14,117 nucleotides of DNA from CAYUYH01 sp964449175 (GTDB taxonomy: Bacteria > Planctomycetota > Phycisphaerae > SM23-33). Positions 5,306 to 12,814 of the stretch are shown here, in pieces. Numbering within the stretch: the first letter of the stretch is position 1; every line of letters starts with the position of its first letter. Under the pieces are notes generated by a model, which was not told the origin of the DNA, did not search any database, and worked only from the letters and a program-made list of their open reading frames with translations. Both the position numbers and the translations under genes were made by a program. The stretch is taken from the NCBI GenBank assembly GCA_964449175.1, contig CAYUYH010000038.1, positions 1 to 14,117 of the forward strand. Direction: 5' to 3'.

Positions 5306-6298
5306 CTACCGCTGCCCGGTCAACTCCGCGATGCGGTTGGTGGCGAAGCGGACGTTGGACTGGTTGAACTGCTCGTACTGGACGGCGCCCTTGTAGCACT
5401 CGACGGCCTTCTCGGGATTGTGAAGCCGCAGGTCGTAGACCGTCGCCGCCTGGAAGCGTGCCGGCTTGGTGATCGTCGGGTCCCACTGCCACGCGCGCTG
5501 GTACCAAAGCACGGCCCGGACGTCCTCGTTGAAGTACTCCTTGTAGATGTCGCCGATGTAGTAGGCCGACAGGGCGATCTTCGTGGACGTGGGGTACTTG
5601 CGGACCAGATCCAGGAACATCTGGAGCGCCTGGCGCTCCTTCTGATAGTCGGTGGTCACGAATGTGTGGAGTATGCCCTTGCCCTGGATGAACAGCTTAT
5701 ACGCCTGGGCGAACATCTCGTCGGCATCGGGGATCACCTCGGTGGGGCGCAGCTCCGGGCCGGGAATTTCCGCCGACGCGAAGTACAGGTAGGTCCGCAC
5801 CGGGTCGAAGCGGTCCTTGATGGACTTGATGAACGCCGCCCGGTAGGTGTTGCCCTCGGCCTGGTACAGTCCGAGCAGGTCATCGGCCGCGGCCAGGAAG
5901 TCGTTCCTTGCGGCGACGACGTACTCGACCAGCATTCGCTCGTCGACGCCGGCGATAGGCTCCCGCTCCGGCGGGACGATCTCCGGCAGGCCCGCCCAGT
6001 TGAACGCCTGTGCCTGCTCGAGGGAGGCGATCTCCTTGCGCGCGGCGAGGTACTTATCGGCGTTCCCGACGTGCTCGTAGTAGTCCCTCAGCACCTCCAG
6101 GCGGTGGTGGTAGTTGACGCGGGCGGCCTCCATCGCGGTCGCGGCGGCCACCTCGGCGTCGTTATCTTGCCTGACCGTCAGCGCATTGGTGTTCTCGGAG
6201 GACACCACCCTCGGCGCCGCCGGCGGCCTATCACAGCCGGCCAGTATGCAGCACGCAATCGCCGGTACCAGCAGTCTCACTCGAAACGCGGTGTTCAT
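5306..6298 (-). CDS. TPR-type lipoprotein
   Basis: 330 residues. ATG 6298 is chosen because AGAGGAG lies six bases upstream and a lipoprotein signal peptide follows directly: MNTAFRVRLLVPAIACC then ILAGC, with Cys22 as the likely lipidated residue. Residues 40-100 are rich in A, E and charged residues and probably helical. From about 193 to 322 there are helix-turn-helix repeats of TPR style (ALQMFLDLVRKYPTS.., AYYIGDIYKEYFN.., VLWYQRAWQWDP.., AVECYKGAVQYEQ). The repeat spacing resembles periplasmic TPR lipoproteins that scaffold envelope complexes (BamD- or CpoB-like), but there is no evidence for that specific role. It has its own promoter (6344-6372), a palindrome in the leader and a hairpin after the stop, so it appears monocistronic. 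Confidence 0.85.
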   Translation of the reverse strand: MNTAFRVRLLVPAIACCILAGCDRPPAAPRVVSSENTNALTVRQDNDAEVAAATAMEAARVNYHHRLEVLRDYYEHVGNADKYLAARKEIASLEQAQAFNWAGLPEIVPPEREPIAGVDERMLVEYVVAARNDFLAAADDLLGLYQAEGNTYRAAFIKSIKDRFDPVRTYLYFASAEIPGPELRPTEVIPDADEMFAQAYKLFIQGKGILHTFVTTDYQKERQALQMFLDLVRKYPTSTKIALSAYYIGDIYKEYFNEDVRAVLWYQRAWQWDPTITKPARFQAATVYDLRLHNPEKAVECYKGAVQYEQFNQSNVRFATNRIAELTGQR

Positions 6299-6310
6299 GG
6301 CAAGCTCCTC

Positions 6311-6322
6311 TGAATGCATTCA
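6311..6322. promoter_or_regulatory. perfect 12-base palindrome TGAATGCATTCA in the leader
   Basis: It lies between the predicted transcription start (near 6337) and the Shine-Dalgarno of the TPR lipoprotein gene. A perfect 12-base, AT-rich palindrome in this GC-rich surrounding is a plausible dimeric repressor site. Confidence 0.4.
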
Positions 6323-6343
6323 TTCCCGGGCCGATACGCGGAC

Positions 6344-6372
6344 ATTATGCAGTCCAGCACGCAACCTCGCAA
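6344..6372 (-). promoter_or_regulatory. promoter of the TPR lipoprotein gene
   Basis: Minus strand: TTGCGA (6372-6367, four of six), a 17-base spacer, CATAAT (6349-6344, five of six). The leader would be about 40 bases. Confidence 0.6.
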
Positions 6373-6403
6373 GTGCCTGTGAGACTCACCTGCCCCCCGC
6401 GCC

Positions 6404-6419
6404 GGCTCCGCCGGGAGCC
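6404..6419 (-). terminator. short hairpin abutting the prepilin-like stop codon
   Basis: GGCTCC (6404-6409) and GGAGCC (6414-6419) pair perfectly with a four-base loop. The stem starts at the last base of the stop codon. No T-run follows on the minus strand; function as a terminator is uncertain. Confidence 0.35.
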
Positions 6420-7186
6420 TAGCGCATAAGTACGGACCTGTAGACGGTGGAGTTGAAGATCTCCCAGTCGTTGGCCAGCGGGTCCGAGGGGTTTGACGTG
6501 ATGTATTTCTGTGCGTCCGCGGATTTCACCTGACTTACGTTCCCGTTGATGTGGGCGACGTTCCACTGCCACTCAGAGCCGATGGCATGGGAGAGGTACT
6601 TCTCGCCGTAGACCAGATCGCAGACCATCGGGCTGTCCGTGGGGATGTATTCGATCTCCGGGCGGTACTTGTGGACGCTGTTGCCGCTGAGGAGCTGGAC
6701 GTTGGGGTTGTACATGTACCCGGCATACACCTCCTTGTCGCCCGTGCCCCAAGGCTTGACGTAGTTGGACGCCTCGTTCTGCTCATTGGGCTGGTCGGGG
6801 CAATACAGCCGCTCGTAGTCGTTGAACGCCTCCTGGACGTAGCCGTAGCCGAGATTCCGCGCGTCCCGCAACATGCCGCTGTCGGGGTGATTCGGCGGGT
6901 CGGCGTCCAGGCCGAAGGCGATCGTCGTGAGGTACGGCTCGGCGGGCGCGCTGTCCTTGCCGGTGTTGGGATCGCGGGCGAGGCGGTATGGGATCACGTG
7001 GCCGGCGTTGTCCTCGGCGTACATCAGGATGTCGCGCATCGTGGCGTTGAGGTTGCTCGCGCACGTGGCGGCCCTGCCCATGTCCTTCACGACCGACAGC
7101 GTGGGAGTGATGATGGCCACCAGCAGCGTGATAATGCTGATGACCACGAGTATCTCGACGAGCGTGAAGGCCCTTGGCTTGACCAT
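6419..7186 (-). CDS. prepilin-like secreted protein (type IV pilin N-terminal motif)
   Basis: 255 residues. ATG 7186 has AGGAG six bases upstream; the longer frame to 7246 lacks this. The N-terminus MVKPRA followed by FTLVEILVVISIITLLVAII is a classical prepilin leader and membrane helix. A prepilin peptidase would cut before Phe7, leaving Glu11 as the conserved Glu5; the residue before the cut is Ala instead of the usual Gly. After the helix comes CASNLNATMRDILMYAEDN (42-60), typical of the planctomycetal family whose members end in a loosely conserved H..G.V..DG-like motif; here HINGNVSQVKSADAQKY (212-228) stands in that place, with the DG replaced. These proteins are numerous per planctomycete genome and their roles are mostly unknown: pseudopilin or substrate-related display are both possible. 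It has its own promoter. Confidence 0.9.
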   Translation of the reverse strand: MVKPRAFTLVEILVVISIITLLVAIITPTLSVVKDMGRAATCASNLNATMRDILMYAEDNAGHVIPYRLARDPNTGKDSAPAEPYLTTIAFGLDADPPNHPDSGMLRDARNLGYGYVQEAFNDYERLYCPDQPNEQNEASNYVKPWGTGDKEVYAGYMYNPNVQLLSGNSVHKYRPEIEYIPTDSPMVCDLVYGEKYLSHAIGSEWQWNVAHINGNVSQVKSADAQKYITSNPSDPLANDWEIFNSTVYRSVLMR

Positions 7187-7248
7187 GACTGTCTCCTGCG
7201 GGGATGGGCTTCCGAGGCCCGGGCGGCCCACGTCATGCCGCCACAACC

Positions 7249-7277
7249 ATTCTACATGCGCGCGTGGGGGCGGTCCA
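7249..7277 (-). promoter_or_regulatory. promoter candidate of the prepilin-like gene
   Basis: Minus strand: TGGACC (7277-7272, four of six), a 17-base spacer, TAGAAT (7254-7249, five of six). It predicts a leader of about 55 bases. Confidence 0.5.
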
Positions 7278-7305
7278 GCATATTGGCGGACGAAGGCCAG
7301 GGGGG

Positions 7306-7440
7306 TCGCCGCGCCGGCGCGCCGGGCCTGCTCGCACGAGAGGGCAGTGCATGGCGCGGTCGCGCTCCTGCTCCACCGCGCGGGATAGCCGCCCCGCGCA
7401 GGTTGCCGCGGCCAAGCGGGAGCTTCGCCGCGCCGGCGCG
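7306..7440. repeat. 16-base direct repeat TCGCCGCGCCGGCGCG
   Basis: Identical copies at 7306-7321 and 7425-7440, 119 bases apart, each itself partly palindromic (GCGCCGGCGC). They lie in the 277-base space between the prepilin-like gene and the peptidase gene. There is no gene between them. The GC-only word makes chance recurrence more likely than for a mixed sequence. Confidence 0.5.
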
Positions 7441-7448
7441 CGCGGGGC
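7391..7448 (-). terminator. long hairpin after the M20 peptidase gene
   Basis: GCCCCGCGC (7391-7399) pairs with GCGCGGGGC (7440-7448), and smaller GC palindromes lie inside the 40-base interior. It begins 15 bases after the peptidase stop, a fitting place for transcription of the long operon to end. No T-run is present. Confidence 0.35.
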
Positions 7449-7463
7449 GTGGGTGTGGGGCGA

Positions 7464-8837
7464 CTAGCGGGATCCGGCGGCGAGGTTGCGCATGAAGGCC
7501 GCCGCCGCCAACGCGCCGCCGGACAACTGCTCCAGGTCGAAGTGCTCGTTGGGCCCGTGCAGGTTGTCGCTGGGCAGGCCGAAGCCCATCAGCACCGCGT
7601 CCAGCCCCAGCAGCCGCTGAACCAGCTCGGTGACGGGCACGGACGCCCCGCAGCGGATCATGGCCGCCGGCCGGCCGAAGGCCTCGGCCAGGGCGTCGCG
7701 GGCCGCCTGCATCGCCGGGCCGTCCGTCGCCAGTAGCACCGGGCGGGCCTGGGCAAGCACCTTCATGTCCACGCTCACGCCCGGCGGGCAGAGGCGGCGG
7801 CAGTACCCCTCCAACGCGGCGACGATCCTGGCCGGGTCCTGTCGCGGCACCAGCCGCATCGACAGCTTAGCCAGTGCGGTCGCGGGGATGATGGTCTTGG
7901 CCCCCTCGCCGGCATACCCGCCGACGATGCCGTTGCAGTCCAGCGTCGGCCGGGCCCACCGCCGCTGGAGCACGCCGAGGCCCTGCTCGCCGCCGGTCAG
8001 CGCATCGACGCCGAGCGATGAGGCGTACTCGGCCTCGTCGAAGGGCAGCTCGGCCCAGCCGGCAAGCTCCTCGGGCGACGGCTCGAGCACGTCGTCGTAG
8101 AAGCCGGGTATGGTCACCCGCCCGCCCGGATCGTGCATGGCGGCCACCACGCCGGCCAGTGCGTTCAGTGGATTGCGGACGGCCCCGCCGTGCGTGCCGC
8201 TGTGGACGTCCTGCGCGGGCCCGCTGACGGTCAGCTCCACGTAGGCCAGCCCGCGCAGCGAATACGTGATCGCCGGCACGTTCGGCGCGAAGAACTCCGA
8301 GTCGCTTATGACGGCGGCGTCGGCGGCCAGCTCGTCGGCGTGCTCGGCGAGAAGGGCCTCCAGGTGCGGCGAGCCGATTTCCTCCTCGCCTTCGATGAAG
8401 ACCTTCAGGTTCACCGCCGCGCCGCCGCCCGCCCGCTGCCAGGCCTCGATGGCCATCATGTGGGCGTAGAGCTGACCCTTGTCGTCGCTGGCGCCGCGTG
8501 CGTACAGTAGGCCGTCGCGGACTTCCGGGGCGAACGGGTCGCTGCGCCACTCGTCCAGCGGCTCGGGCGGCTGGACGTCGTAATGGCCGTAGATCAGAAG
8601 CGTCGGGCGGTCGTCGCCGACGTGTAGGCCGGCGATGACGTTCGGCGGGCCGGCGCCCTCGACGATCCGCGCGCTCAGGCCCAGCCGCTCGAGCCGGGCG
8701 AGAAGCCAATCCGCCGCCCGCCGGCACGCCCCGTCGCGGACGTTGGCCATGGAAGGGATCGCCAGCAGCTCGCACAGCTCGGCCAGGTGGCGGTCCCGGT
8801 TGGCGGCGAGGTAGTCGGATACGGACTGGGGGACCAT
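7464..8837 (-). CDS. M20-family metallopeptidase (dipeptidase)
   Basis: Predicted dinuclear zinc exopeptidase of the M20 / carnosinase-like group, cleaving di- or short peptides in the cytoplasm; no signal peptide is seen. All key motifs are present in the 457 residues: YGHYDVQPP (His85, Asp87), RGASDDKGQ (bridging Asp118/119), EGEEEIGS (general base Glu152, with Glu153), ISDSEFFAP (Asp179) and NLHGPNEHF (His427). The dimerisation domain sits between about 190 and 400. Length is normal for the family. The ATG at 8837 is nine bases after the stop of the upstream CxxC-protein gene, and the Shine-Dalgarno GGAGGTGA includes that stop codon, so translation is probably coupled. Confidence 0.95.
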   Translation of the reverse strand: MVPQSVSDYLAANRDRHLAELCELLAIPSMANVRDGACRRAADWLLARLERLGLSARIVEGAGPPNVIAGLHVGDDRPTLLIYGHYDVQPPEPLDEWRSDPFAPEVRDGLLYARGASDDKGQLYAHMMAIEAWQRAGGGAAVNLKVFIEGEEEIGSPHLEALLAEHADELAADAAVISDSEFFAPNVPAITYSLRGLAYVELTVSGPAQDVHSGTHGGAVRNPLNALAGVVAAMHDPGGRVTIPGFYDDVLEPSPEELAGWAELPFDEAEYASSLGVDALTGGEQGLGVLQRRWARPTLDCNGIVGGYAGEGAKTIIPATALAKLSMRLVPRQDPARIVAALEGYCRRLCPPGVSVDMKVLAQARPVLLATDGPAMQAARDALAEAFGRPAAMIRCGASVPVTELVQRLLGLDAVLMGFGLPSDNLHGPNEHFDLEQLSGGALAAAAFMRNLAAGSR

Positions 8838-8846
8838 CGCTCTGCC

Positions 8847-9455
8847 TCACCTCCGCCAGAACTGCCACCAGCGCTTCTTGGCGGCGCGATCGTCGCGATC
8901 GACGTGCCGGGCCATCGTCGCAAGGCCTGGCAGCTTGGACTGGATGTCGCGCAGACGCTGCCGGGCGAAACGCTCGGGGTGCTGGTGGAAGACCTCGGCG
9001 GTGGCCGGCGTGAAGAACGCCGACGCCGGCGGCAGCTCGTCGTCGCCGTAGAACTTCAGCGCCTCGGCCAGGCACAGCGCCGCCTGGTAGCCCCGTCGCC
9101 TGGTGGCCATCGGCGAGTCGCCCTCCGCGGCGGACTCCGCGAGCATGTGGAACAGGCTCAGCCACTGGGCCAGGTCTATGATCCTGCTGGGCTCGGATGC
9201 CGGGCTGATGGTCTCGGCCTCGGCGCCGTCGGCGGGCAGGTTGCTGCCGCACGTGAACACGAACTCGCGCTTCTCGGAGCAACCGCGGCAGTGGGCGGCG
9301 ACCTTCGCGGCATGGCTTGCGGCATCCAGGCCGTCGGCGTGGTCGATCTCCCAGGGCCCCTTGCCGCACCGGTCGCAGGGCGTGACCGCAAGGTAGTAGC
9401 AGACCTCGTTGAAGGTGTGAGCGGGCAGCGACTCCGTGCCGGGTGGCTCAGTCAT
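8847..9455 (-). CDS. CxxC-containing protein of unknown function
   Basis: 202 residues, not recognised as a named family. Seen: two CxxC pairs, CDRCG at 27-31 and CRGCS at 56-60, plus Cys69, which look like a small zinc-ribbon-type fold in the first 70 residues. A helical middle follows (SRIIDLAQWLSLFHMLAESA; ALCLAEALKFYGD), then a basic and tryptophan-rich tail (KKRWWQFWRR) that could touch membranes or nucleic acid. There is no signal peptide. It begins 16 bases after the lipoprotein gene stop and its own stop is inside the ribosome binding site of the M20 peptidase, so the three genes are almost certainly one transcript. A role linked to the peptidase is possible but unproven. Confidence 0.75.
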   Translation of the reverse strand: MTEPPGTESLPAHTFNEVCYYLAVTPCDRCGKGPWEIDHADGLDAASHAAKVAAHCRGCSEKREFVFTCGSNLPADGAEAETISPASEPSRIIDLAQWLSLFHMLAESAAEGDSPMATRRRGYQAALCLAEALKFYGDDELPPASAFFTPATAEVFHQHPERFARQRLRDIQSKLPGLATMARHVDRDDRAAKKRWWQFWRR

Positions 9456-9471
9456 CCATCGGTACCTGCTG

Positions 9472-10941
9472 CTATCCGCCGCCGTATAAGCGTCTGGCGG
9501 GGGCGGTCAGGCGCCGCCGGAGCTGCTCGGCGGACTGGGGCCCGCCGCCCATGTTGTCGACCCCGGCCTCGGCCGGCTGGGTGGACGGCGCGGCATTGGA
9601 CGGGGCTGCCGGGGCCGCCGGCGCCGACGGCGTCGCTGGCGCGCCGGTCGTCTCGGGCACCGTAGCCTTGGAGAATACCTCGCCGACGACCTGGAAGTTG
9701 GCCAGCCTGTCGGCGCCCTGGAGGAACTCCCCGCATGCGACCACGCCGCGGACGTACCGCGCGGCCCCGGCCTGGTTGCCCAGCATCGCGGCGTTTCTCG
9801 ACAGCTTCTGGGCCCGCTCGCAGATTCCGTAGATGGCGCTGGCCTGCGCCTGCGCCTCGGCGGTCTTGGCCCCAGCTGCATCAGGCGACAGGGCGTCGAA
9901 TTCATCGGAGGTCATCCCAAGCGCATAGCCGGGCGCGAACTCCGCCGGCTTGGCCCAGTCGATCTGCATGAATGCCTCGACGGCCTTGTCCTGCTCGCCC
10001 GCCTCCCACAAGGCGATCGCCTCGACCATGTGGCCGGGGTTCTCGGTGCCGGCCGGCTGCTCGGGGGGCGCCTCGGCGGGCGCGGCGGGCGTCTCGGTCC
10101 CCGCGGCGGCGGCCTGGGGCGCCTTGCTTGCCTCGTACTCCGCGGTCCGCATCGCCTCCATCGCCGGGGCCACGGTGCTCTCGTAGATCGCCTTCGACTT
10201 CTCGGCCAGATCGTACGAGGTGATCGTTCCGGCCTGGATCTGGGAGGTGAGCGAGTCGAGATACTGCTCGTAGCTTCCGATCACGTTCGTGATAGCCGAG
10301 AATCCCGCGCGTTGCTCCGGTCCCAGTTGTCTCTTCCACTGCCCGCCAGAACGCACAAACGTCACAGGCGATCCACCGTTTGGATCGGCCACCACGACCT
10401 TTCCATCAGAGACGGTGTAGGTCAGGCTATCCAGTCTCTTCTCGAGTTCGGCGCCGTCGGGCCTGAACGAGAAGATGTCCGTCGCCGCGCCGAACTGTCC
10501 CGCCATCGTCAACTCGCGGGGCATCTTCCCACCCATCTGTCCGACTTGGTCCTTCAGGGCGTCTGTCTTGCGCTTCATGTTCTCGAAGGAGGCGAACCAA
10601 TTCCTGACGAGCCTCGCGTCGGCGGGTACGAAGAACTCCTGCACGCGGTCGAACTGGCCGGCTGCCAAGGCGGCGAGCATCTCGGCGACAATGGGCTTGA
10701 CCGCCTGGATGGCCGCCTCGTCGGAGCTGGGGCCCGCGGCGAGCTCAGCGGGCCTTGGGGCGTTTTTCGATATCTCGGTCTGGTTGGCGACCAACATCGG
10801 ATCGAGCCGCGCGAACAGGGGCGAGGGGGCCGGGTCGATGGCCGGGTCGAAGGCCCTTGGCTCTTCGGATGGATCTCGCTGCTCGCAGCCGGCGGCCGCC
10901 AGCACCGCGATCAAACTCATCAGCACAACCGCACGTCTCAT
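9472..10941 (-). CDS. large lipoprotein of unknown function
   Basis: 489 residues. ATG 10941 is supported by GGAAGGAG eight bases upstream and by an immediate lipoprotein signal: MRRAVVLMSLIAVLAAAGC, Cys19 as lipidation site. The mature protein has a globular part (about 75-270, with FDRVQEFFVPADARLV and SDGKVVVADPNGG), an alanine/proline-rich linker (about 278-305), a second helical part (about 306-435) and another low-complexity Ala/Pro stretch (about 440-465) before a basic end (RRRLTAPARRLYGGG). No enzyme motif is visible. The 124 bases upstream hold no clear promoter, so it is probably expressed with the amidohydrolase-like gene before it. Confidence 0.8.
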   Translation of the reverse strand: MRRAVVLMSLIAVLAAAGCEQRDPSEEPRAFDPAIDPAPSPLFARLDPMLVANQTEISKNAPRPAELAAGPSSDEAAIQAVKPIVAEMLAALAAGQFDRVQEFFVPADARLVRNWFASFENMKRKTDALKDQVGQMGGKMPRELTMAGQFGAATDIFSFRPDGAELEKRLDSLTYTVSDGKVVVADPNGGSPVTFVRSGGQWKRQLGPEQRAGFSAITNVIGSYEQYLDSLTSQIQAGTITSYDLAEKSKAIYESTVAPAMEAMRTAEYEASKAPQAAAAGTETPAAPAEAPPEQPAGTENPGHMVEAIALWEAGEQDKAVEAFMQIDWAKPAEFAPGYALGMTSDEFDALSPDAAGAKTAEAQAQASAIYGICERAQKLSRNAAMLGNQAGAARYVRGVVACGEFLQGADRLANFQVVGEVFSKATVPETTGAPATPSAPAAPAAPSNAAPSTQPAEAGVDNMGGGPQSAEQLRRRLTAPARRLYGGG

Positions 10942-11065
10942 GGTTTCTGCTCCTTCCAGCCGGCGGGTCGGCCAGGCCGGCTCCTCGCCCGCGGCTGGCT
11001 GCGGCGCCGTCTGCTTCGGTCCGGCCCGGGACGCGTGCGGGCCATCCGCCCGCGAGACGCGCCGG

Positions 11066-11992
11066 TCAGGACGACTGCCAGTGCACCTGGTCCTCTTCTT
11101 CGTTCTGGTCGGCCTGGTCGGCCTCGGTCGCCGTGGCCGGCGGCTCGTCGTCGCCGCCGATCCCCAGGGCCGTCAGCGCCCGCCGCTCCACCATCGACCG
11201 CAACGCCTCTCGCGGGATCGTCGGCAGGTTCGTGCCCTGGGCGACCTCGTTGAGGCGATAGACCGTCTCGATGGCCTCTGCCGCCGTGCAGCAGGGGAAG
11301 TCGCTGCCGAACAGAACCTTGTCGATGACCTTGCACTCGTGCGCCCTGACCAGAGCGTTGTGCGCCTGCCATGGCCAACGCAGCAGCGGGGCGGCGTCGG
11401 CATATATTCTATCATGCCGGGCGACCAGCGCGATGCACTCGTCCACCCACGGGTAGCCCATCGAGGCGATCACAATCGTCAGCGAGGGATACTCCAGTGC
11501 GATCTCCTCCAGCAGCGACGGTCGGGCGTATTCCATCCGGCTGCCGATGATCAGGTGCCGCCCGTGGCAGAAGAACAGCGGCTTGGGGGCCTCGGCCGCC
11601 GCGGCGTAGACGCCCATCGCCCGGCTGTCGGCGGGGTGAAAGCCCGCGCCGGCGGCGTCGATCGTCAACCCGCAGAAGGCCTTGTTGCCGAGCAGCGCCG
11701 GCGTCTCCCGCAGCGAGGCGCGGTTGGTCGGATCGACGGCCGCCACGCCGAGCATCCGGGCCGCGTTCGCTGAGACATACTCCGCCACGTAGCTGTTTGG
11801 CACGTGCGCCCCGGCGGCAGAGGCGCGATAGGCGAACACCAGCGTCTTGCCGACGCATTGGGCGGCCTGGCTGTGGTCGGCGGTCCCGGCGAGCGGGGCC
11901 TGCCCTCCGCAGGCGCGGCGCCGCATGGCCTCGCCGGCTTGGCCCATCTGATCGGCGCCGGCCCATATGTGCGTGTGGCAGTCGATGATCAT
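11066..11992 (-). CDS. amidohydrolase-2-type TIM-barrel protein, one conserved His replaced
   Basis: 308 residues from ATG 11992, chosen because MIIDCHTHIW begins the first barrel strand; the longer frame to 12082 overlaps the upstream gene and is not conserved-looking. The ribosome binding site is weak, so coupling to the gene before it is likely. Metal-site motifs: HTH (His6, His8), CHGRH (His143, strand 5) and FGSDFP (Asp231, strand 8). At strand 6 the family normally has a histidine in a word like AHLG or AHMG; here the word is IASMGYPW with Ser177. That histidine helps activate water in characterised relatives, so activity may be lost or changed. The C-terminus is an acidic tail (TEADQADQNEEED). 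Substrate cannot be predicted. Confidence 0.85.
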   Translation of the reverse strand: MIIDCHTHIWAGADQMGQAGEAMRRRACGGQAPLAGTADHSQAAQCVGKTLVFAYRASAAGAHVPNSYVAEYVSANAARMLGVAAVDPTNRASLRETPALLGNKAFCGLTIDAAGAGFHPADSRAMGVYAAAAEAPKPLFFCHGRHLIIGSRMEYARPSLLEEIALEYPSLTIVIASMGYPWVDECIALVARHDRIYADAAPLLRWPWQAHNALVRAHECKVIDKVLFGSDFPCCTAAEAIETVYRLNEVAQGTNLPTIPREALRSMVERRALTALGIGGDDEPPATATEADQADQNEEEDQVHWQSS

Positions 11993-12035
11993 CGCGGATG
12001 AATCACCATGCGGCGAGCGAAAGCCGCTTGCGCGA

Positions 12036-12476
12036 TCAGCCTCCCTGGGACGTGCCTCTGAGGATGGAAAAGAACGTCTCAACCGTCCCGGTGATGTAGT
12101 GATGGGCGTTGGCGAACTCCAGCCAGACCAACAGGGCCGCGACGGCGAGGAATATGAACATCATCAGCCCTCGCAGTTCGGCCTTGTTCAGGCCCTCGTC
12201 GCCGGGCGCCCAGTAGATCACCACCAGGCCCGCGTACGCCAGCACCTGGACGACCCACATCCACACAGGCAGAACCGCCGCCCACGCGCCCCAGGCCGAC
12301 GACGTGTATGGGAACGTCGCCATCGCCGGCTGAAACGCCGACCAGTTGCCGGAGAAGACCGTGTACAACGCGCCTATCGCGTCGAAGTACAGCGGCGTGA
12401 TGACCAGGAAGAACGCGCCCACCTCCAGCAGCGAGGCGAACATGTTGCGCGCCGGCATAAGCTTCATTACGCTCAT
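12036..12476 (-). CDS. small integral membrane protein of unknown function
   Basis: 146 residues with three clear membrane segments: about 15-36 (LLEVGAFFLVITPLY), 66-90 (AAVLPVWMWVVQVLAYAGLVV) and 103-121 (GLMMFIFLAVAALLVW). The connecting loop 91-102 is charged (PGDEGLNKAELR). No family is recognised. The start at 12476 has GAGGG six bases upstream. That motif overlaps the TGA of the reading frame before it, which suggests another gene once preceded it. It ends 43 bases before the amidohydrolase start. Confidence 0.75.
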   Translation of the reverse strand: MSVMKLMPARNMFASLLEVGAFFLVITPLYFDAIGALYTVFSGNWSAFQPAMATFPYTSSAWGAWAAVLPVWMWVVQVLAYAGLVVIYWAPGDEGLNKAELRGLMMFIFLAVAALLVWLEFANAHHYITGTVETFFSILRGTSQGG

Positions 12477-12485
12477 CGCGAGCCC

Positions 12486-12734
12486 TCACATAATGCTTCC
12501 GTCAGGCCCTATTGTGCTGCCGGCAGGGGGGCGGTGACAAGGGCAAACTTCCGCGCCCGCCGGTGGGGCCGCCGCTTCGGGTTGAGCCATAGCGCGGCGG
12601 AGCTCCGGTTCGACGAGACTCACCGAAATCCGCTCCGCCGCGAAGTTCCAGCGCACTTTGGGGCTCCCGCGCGGGGGGGCGGGGGCGGCCCCGCGCCGCA
12701 GGGCGCCCCCCCCGCCGCAGGGGCCGCCGGCGGG
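12486..12734 (-). CDS. possible 3' end of a gene interrupted by the scaffold gap
   Basis: A frame running leftwards out of the gap encodes KVRWNFAAERISVSLVEPEL and goes on RRAMAQPEAAAPPAG.. to a TGA at 12488-12486. Its stop overlaps the ribosome binding site of the membrane-protein gene, as in coupled genes. Codons in the first twenty residues mostly end in G or C, as in real genes here. The bases next to the gap (12660-12734) are low-complexity G/C and may be assembly noise. No family is recognised. It may also be chance. Confidence 0.25.
   Translation of the reverse strand, partial: PAGGPCGGGGALRRGAAPAPPRGSPKVRWNFAAERISVSLVEPELRRAMAQPEAAAPPAGAEVCPCHRPPAGSTIGPDGSIM
12593..12642. repeat. 11-base inverted repeat
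   Basis: CGCGGCGGAGC (12593-12603) and GCTCCGCCGCG (12632-12642) are perfect reverse complements around 28 bases. They may be a stem in the mRNA or lie within the possible gene end at this place. Confidence 0.5.
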
Positions 12735-12744
12735 NNNNNNNNNN
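12735..12744. other. scaffold gap (10 N)
   Basis: Ten N bases. The true gap size is unknown; ten is likely a placeholder. The left flank (12660-12734) is an almost pure run of C and G, the kind of sequence where assembly breaks. Linkage of xseAB to the genes at its left therefore rests on scaffolding. Confidence 0.95.
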
Positions 12745-12768
12745 GGCGGTGGCGTGCTCGCTCCCCGC

Positions 12769-12812
12769 GGCGCCGAAGGGCGCCCACCGCGCCGAAGGGG
12801 CAGCAGGCTGCC
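12769..12812 (-). terminator. two hairpins after xseB
   Basis: On the minus strand, just after the xseB stop, GGCAGC-CT-GCTGCC (12812-12799) is followed by GGCGCC-CTTC-GGCGCC (12784-12769), six perfect base pairs with a four-base CTTC loop. No T-run is visible before the gap. They could end the xseAB transcript. Confidence 0.4.
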
Positions 12813-12814
12813 TC

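Noticed and set aside
10030..11773. Long plus-strand frames opposite the lipoprotein and amidohydrolase genes
   Set aside because: Shadow frames of GC-rich genes; the minus strand has the signal peptide, lipobox and metal-binding motifs.
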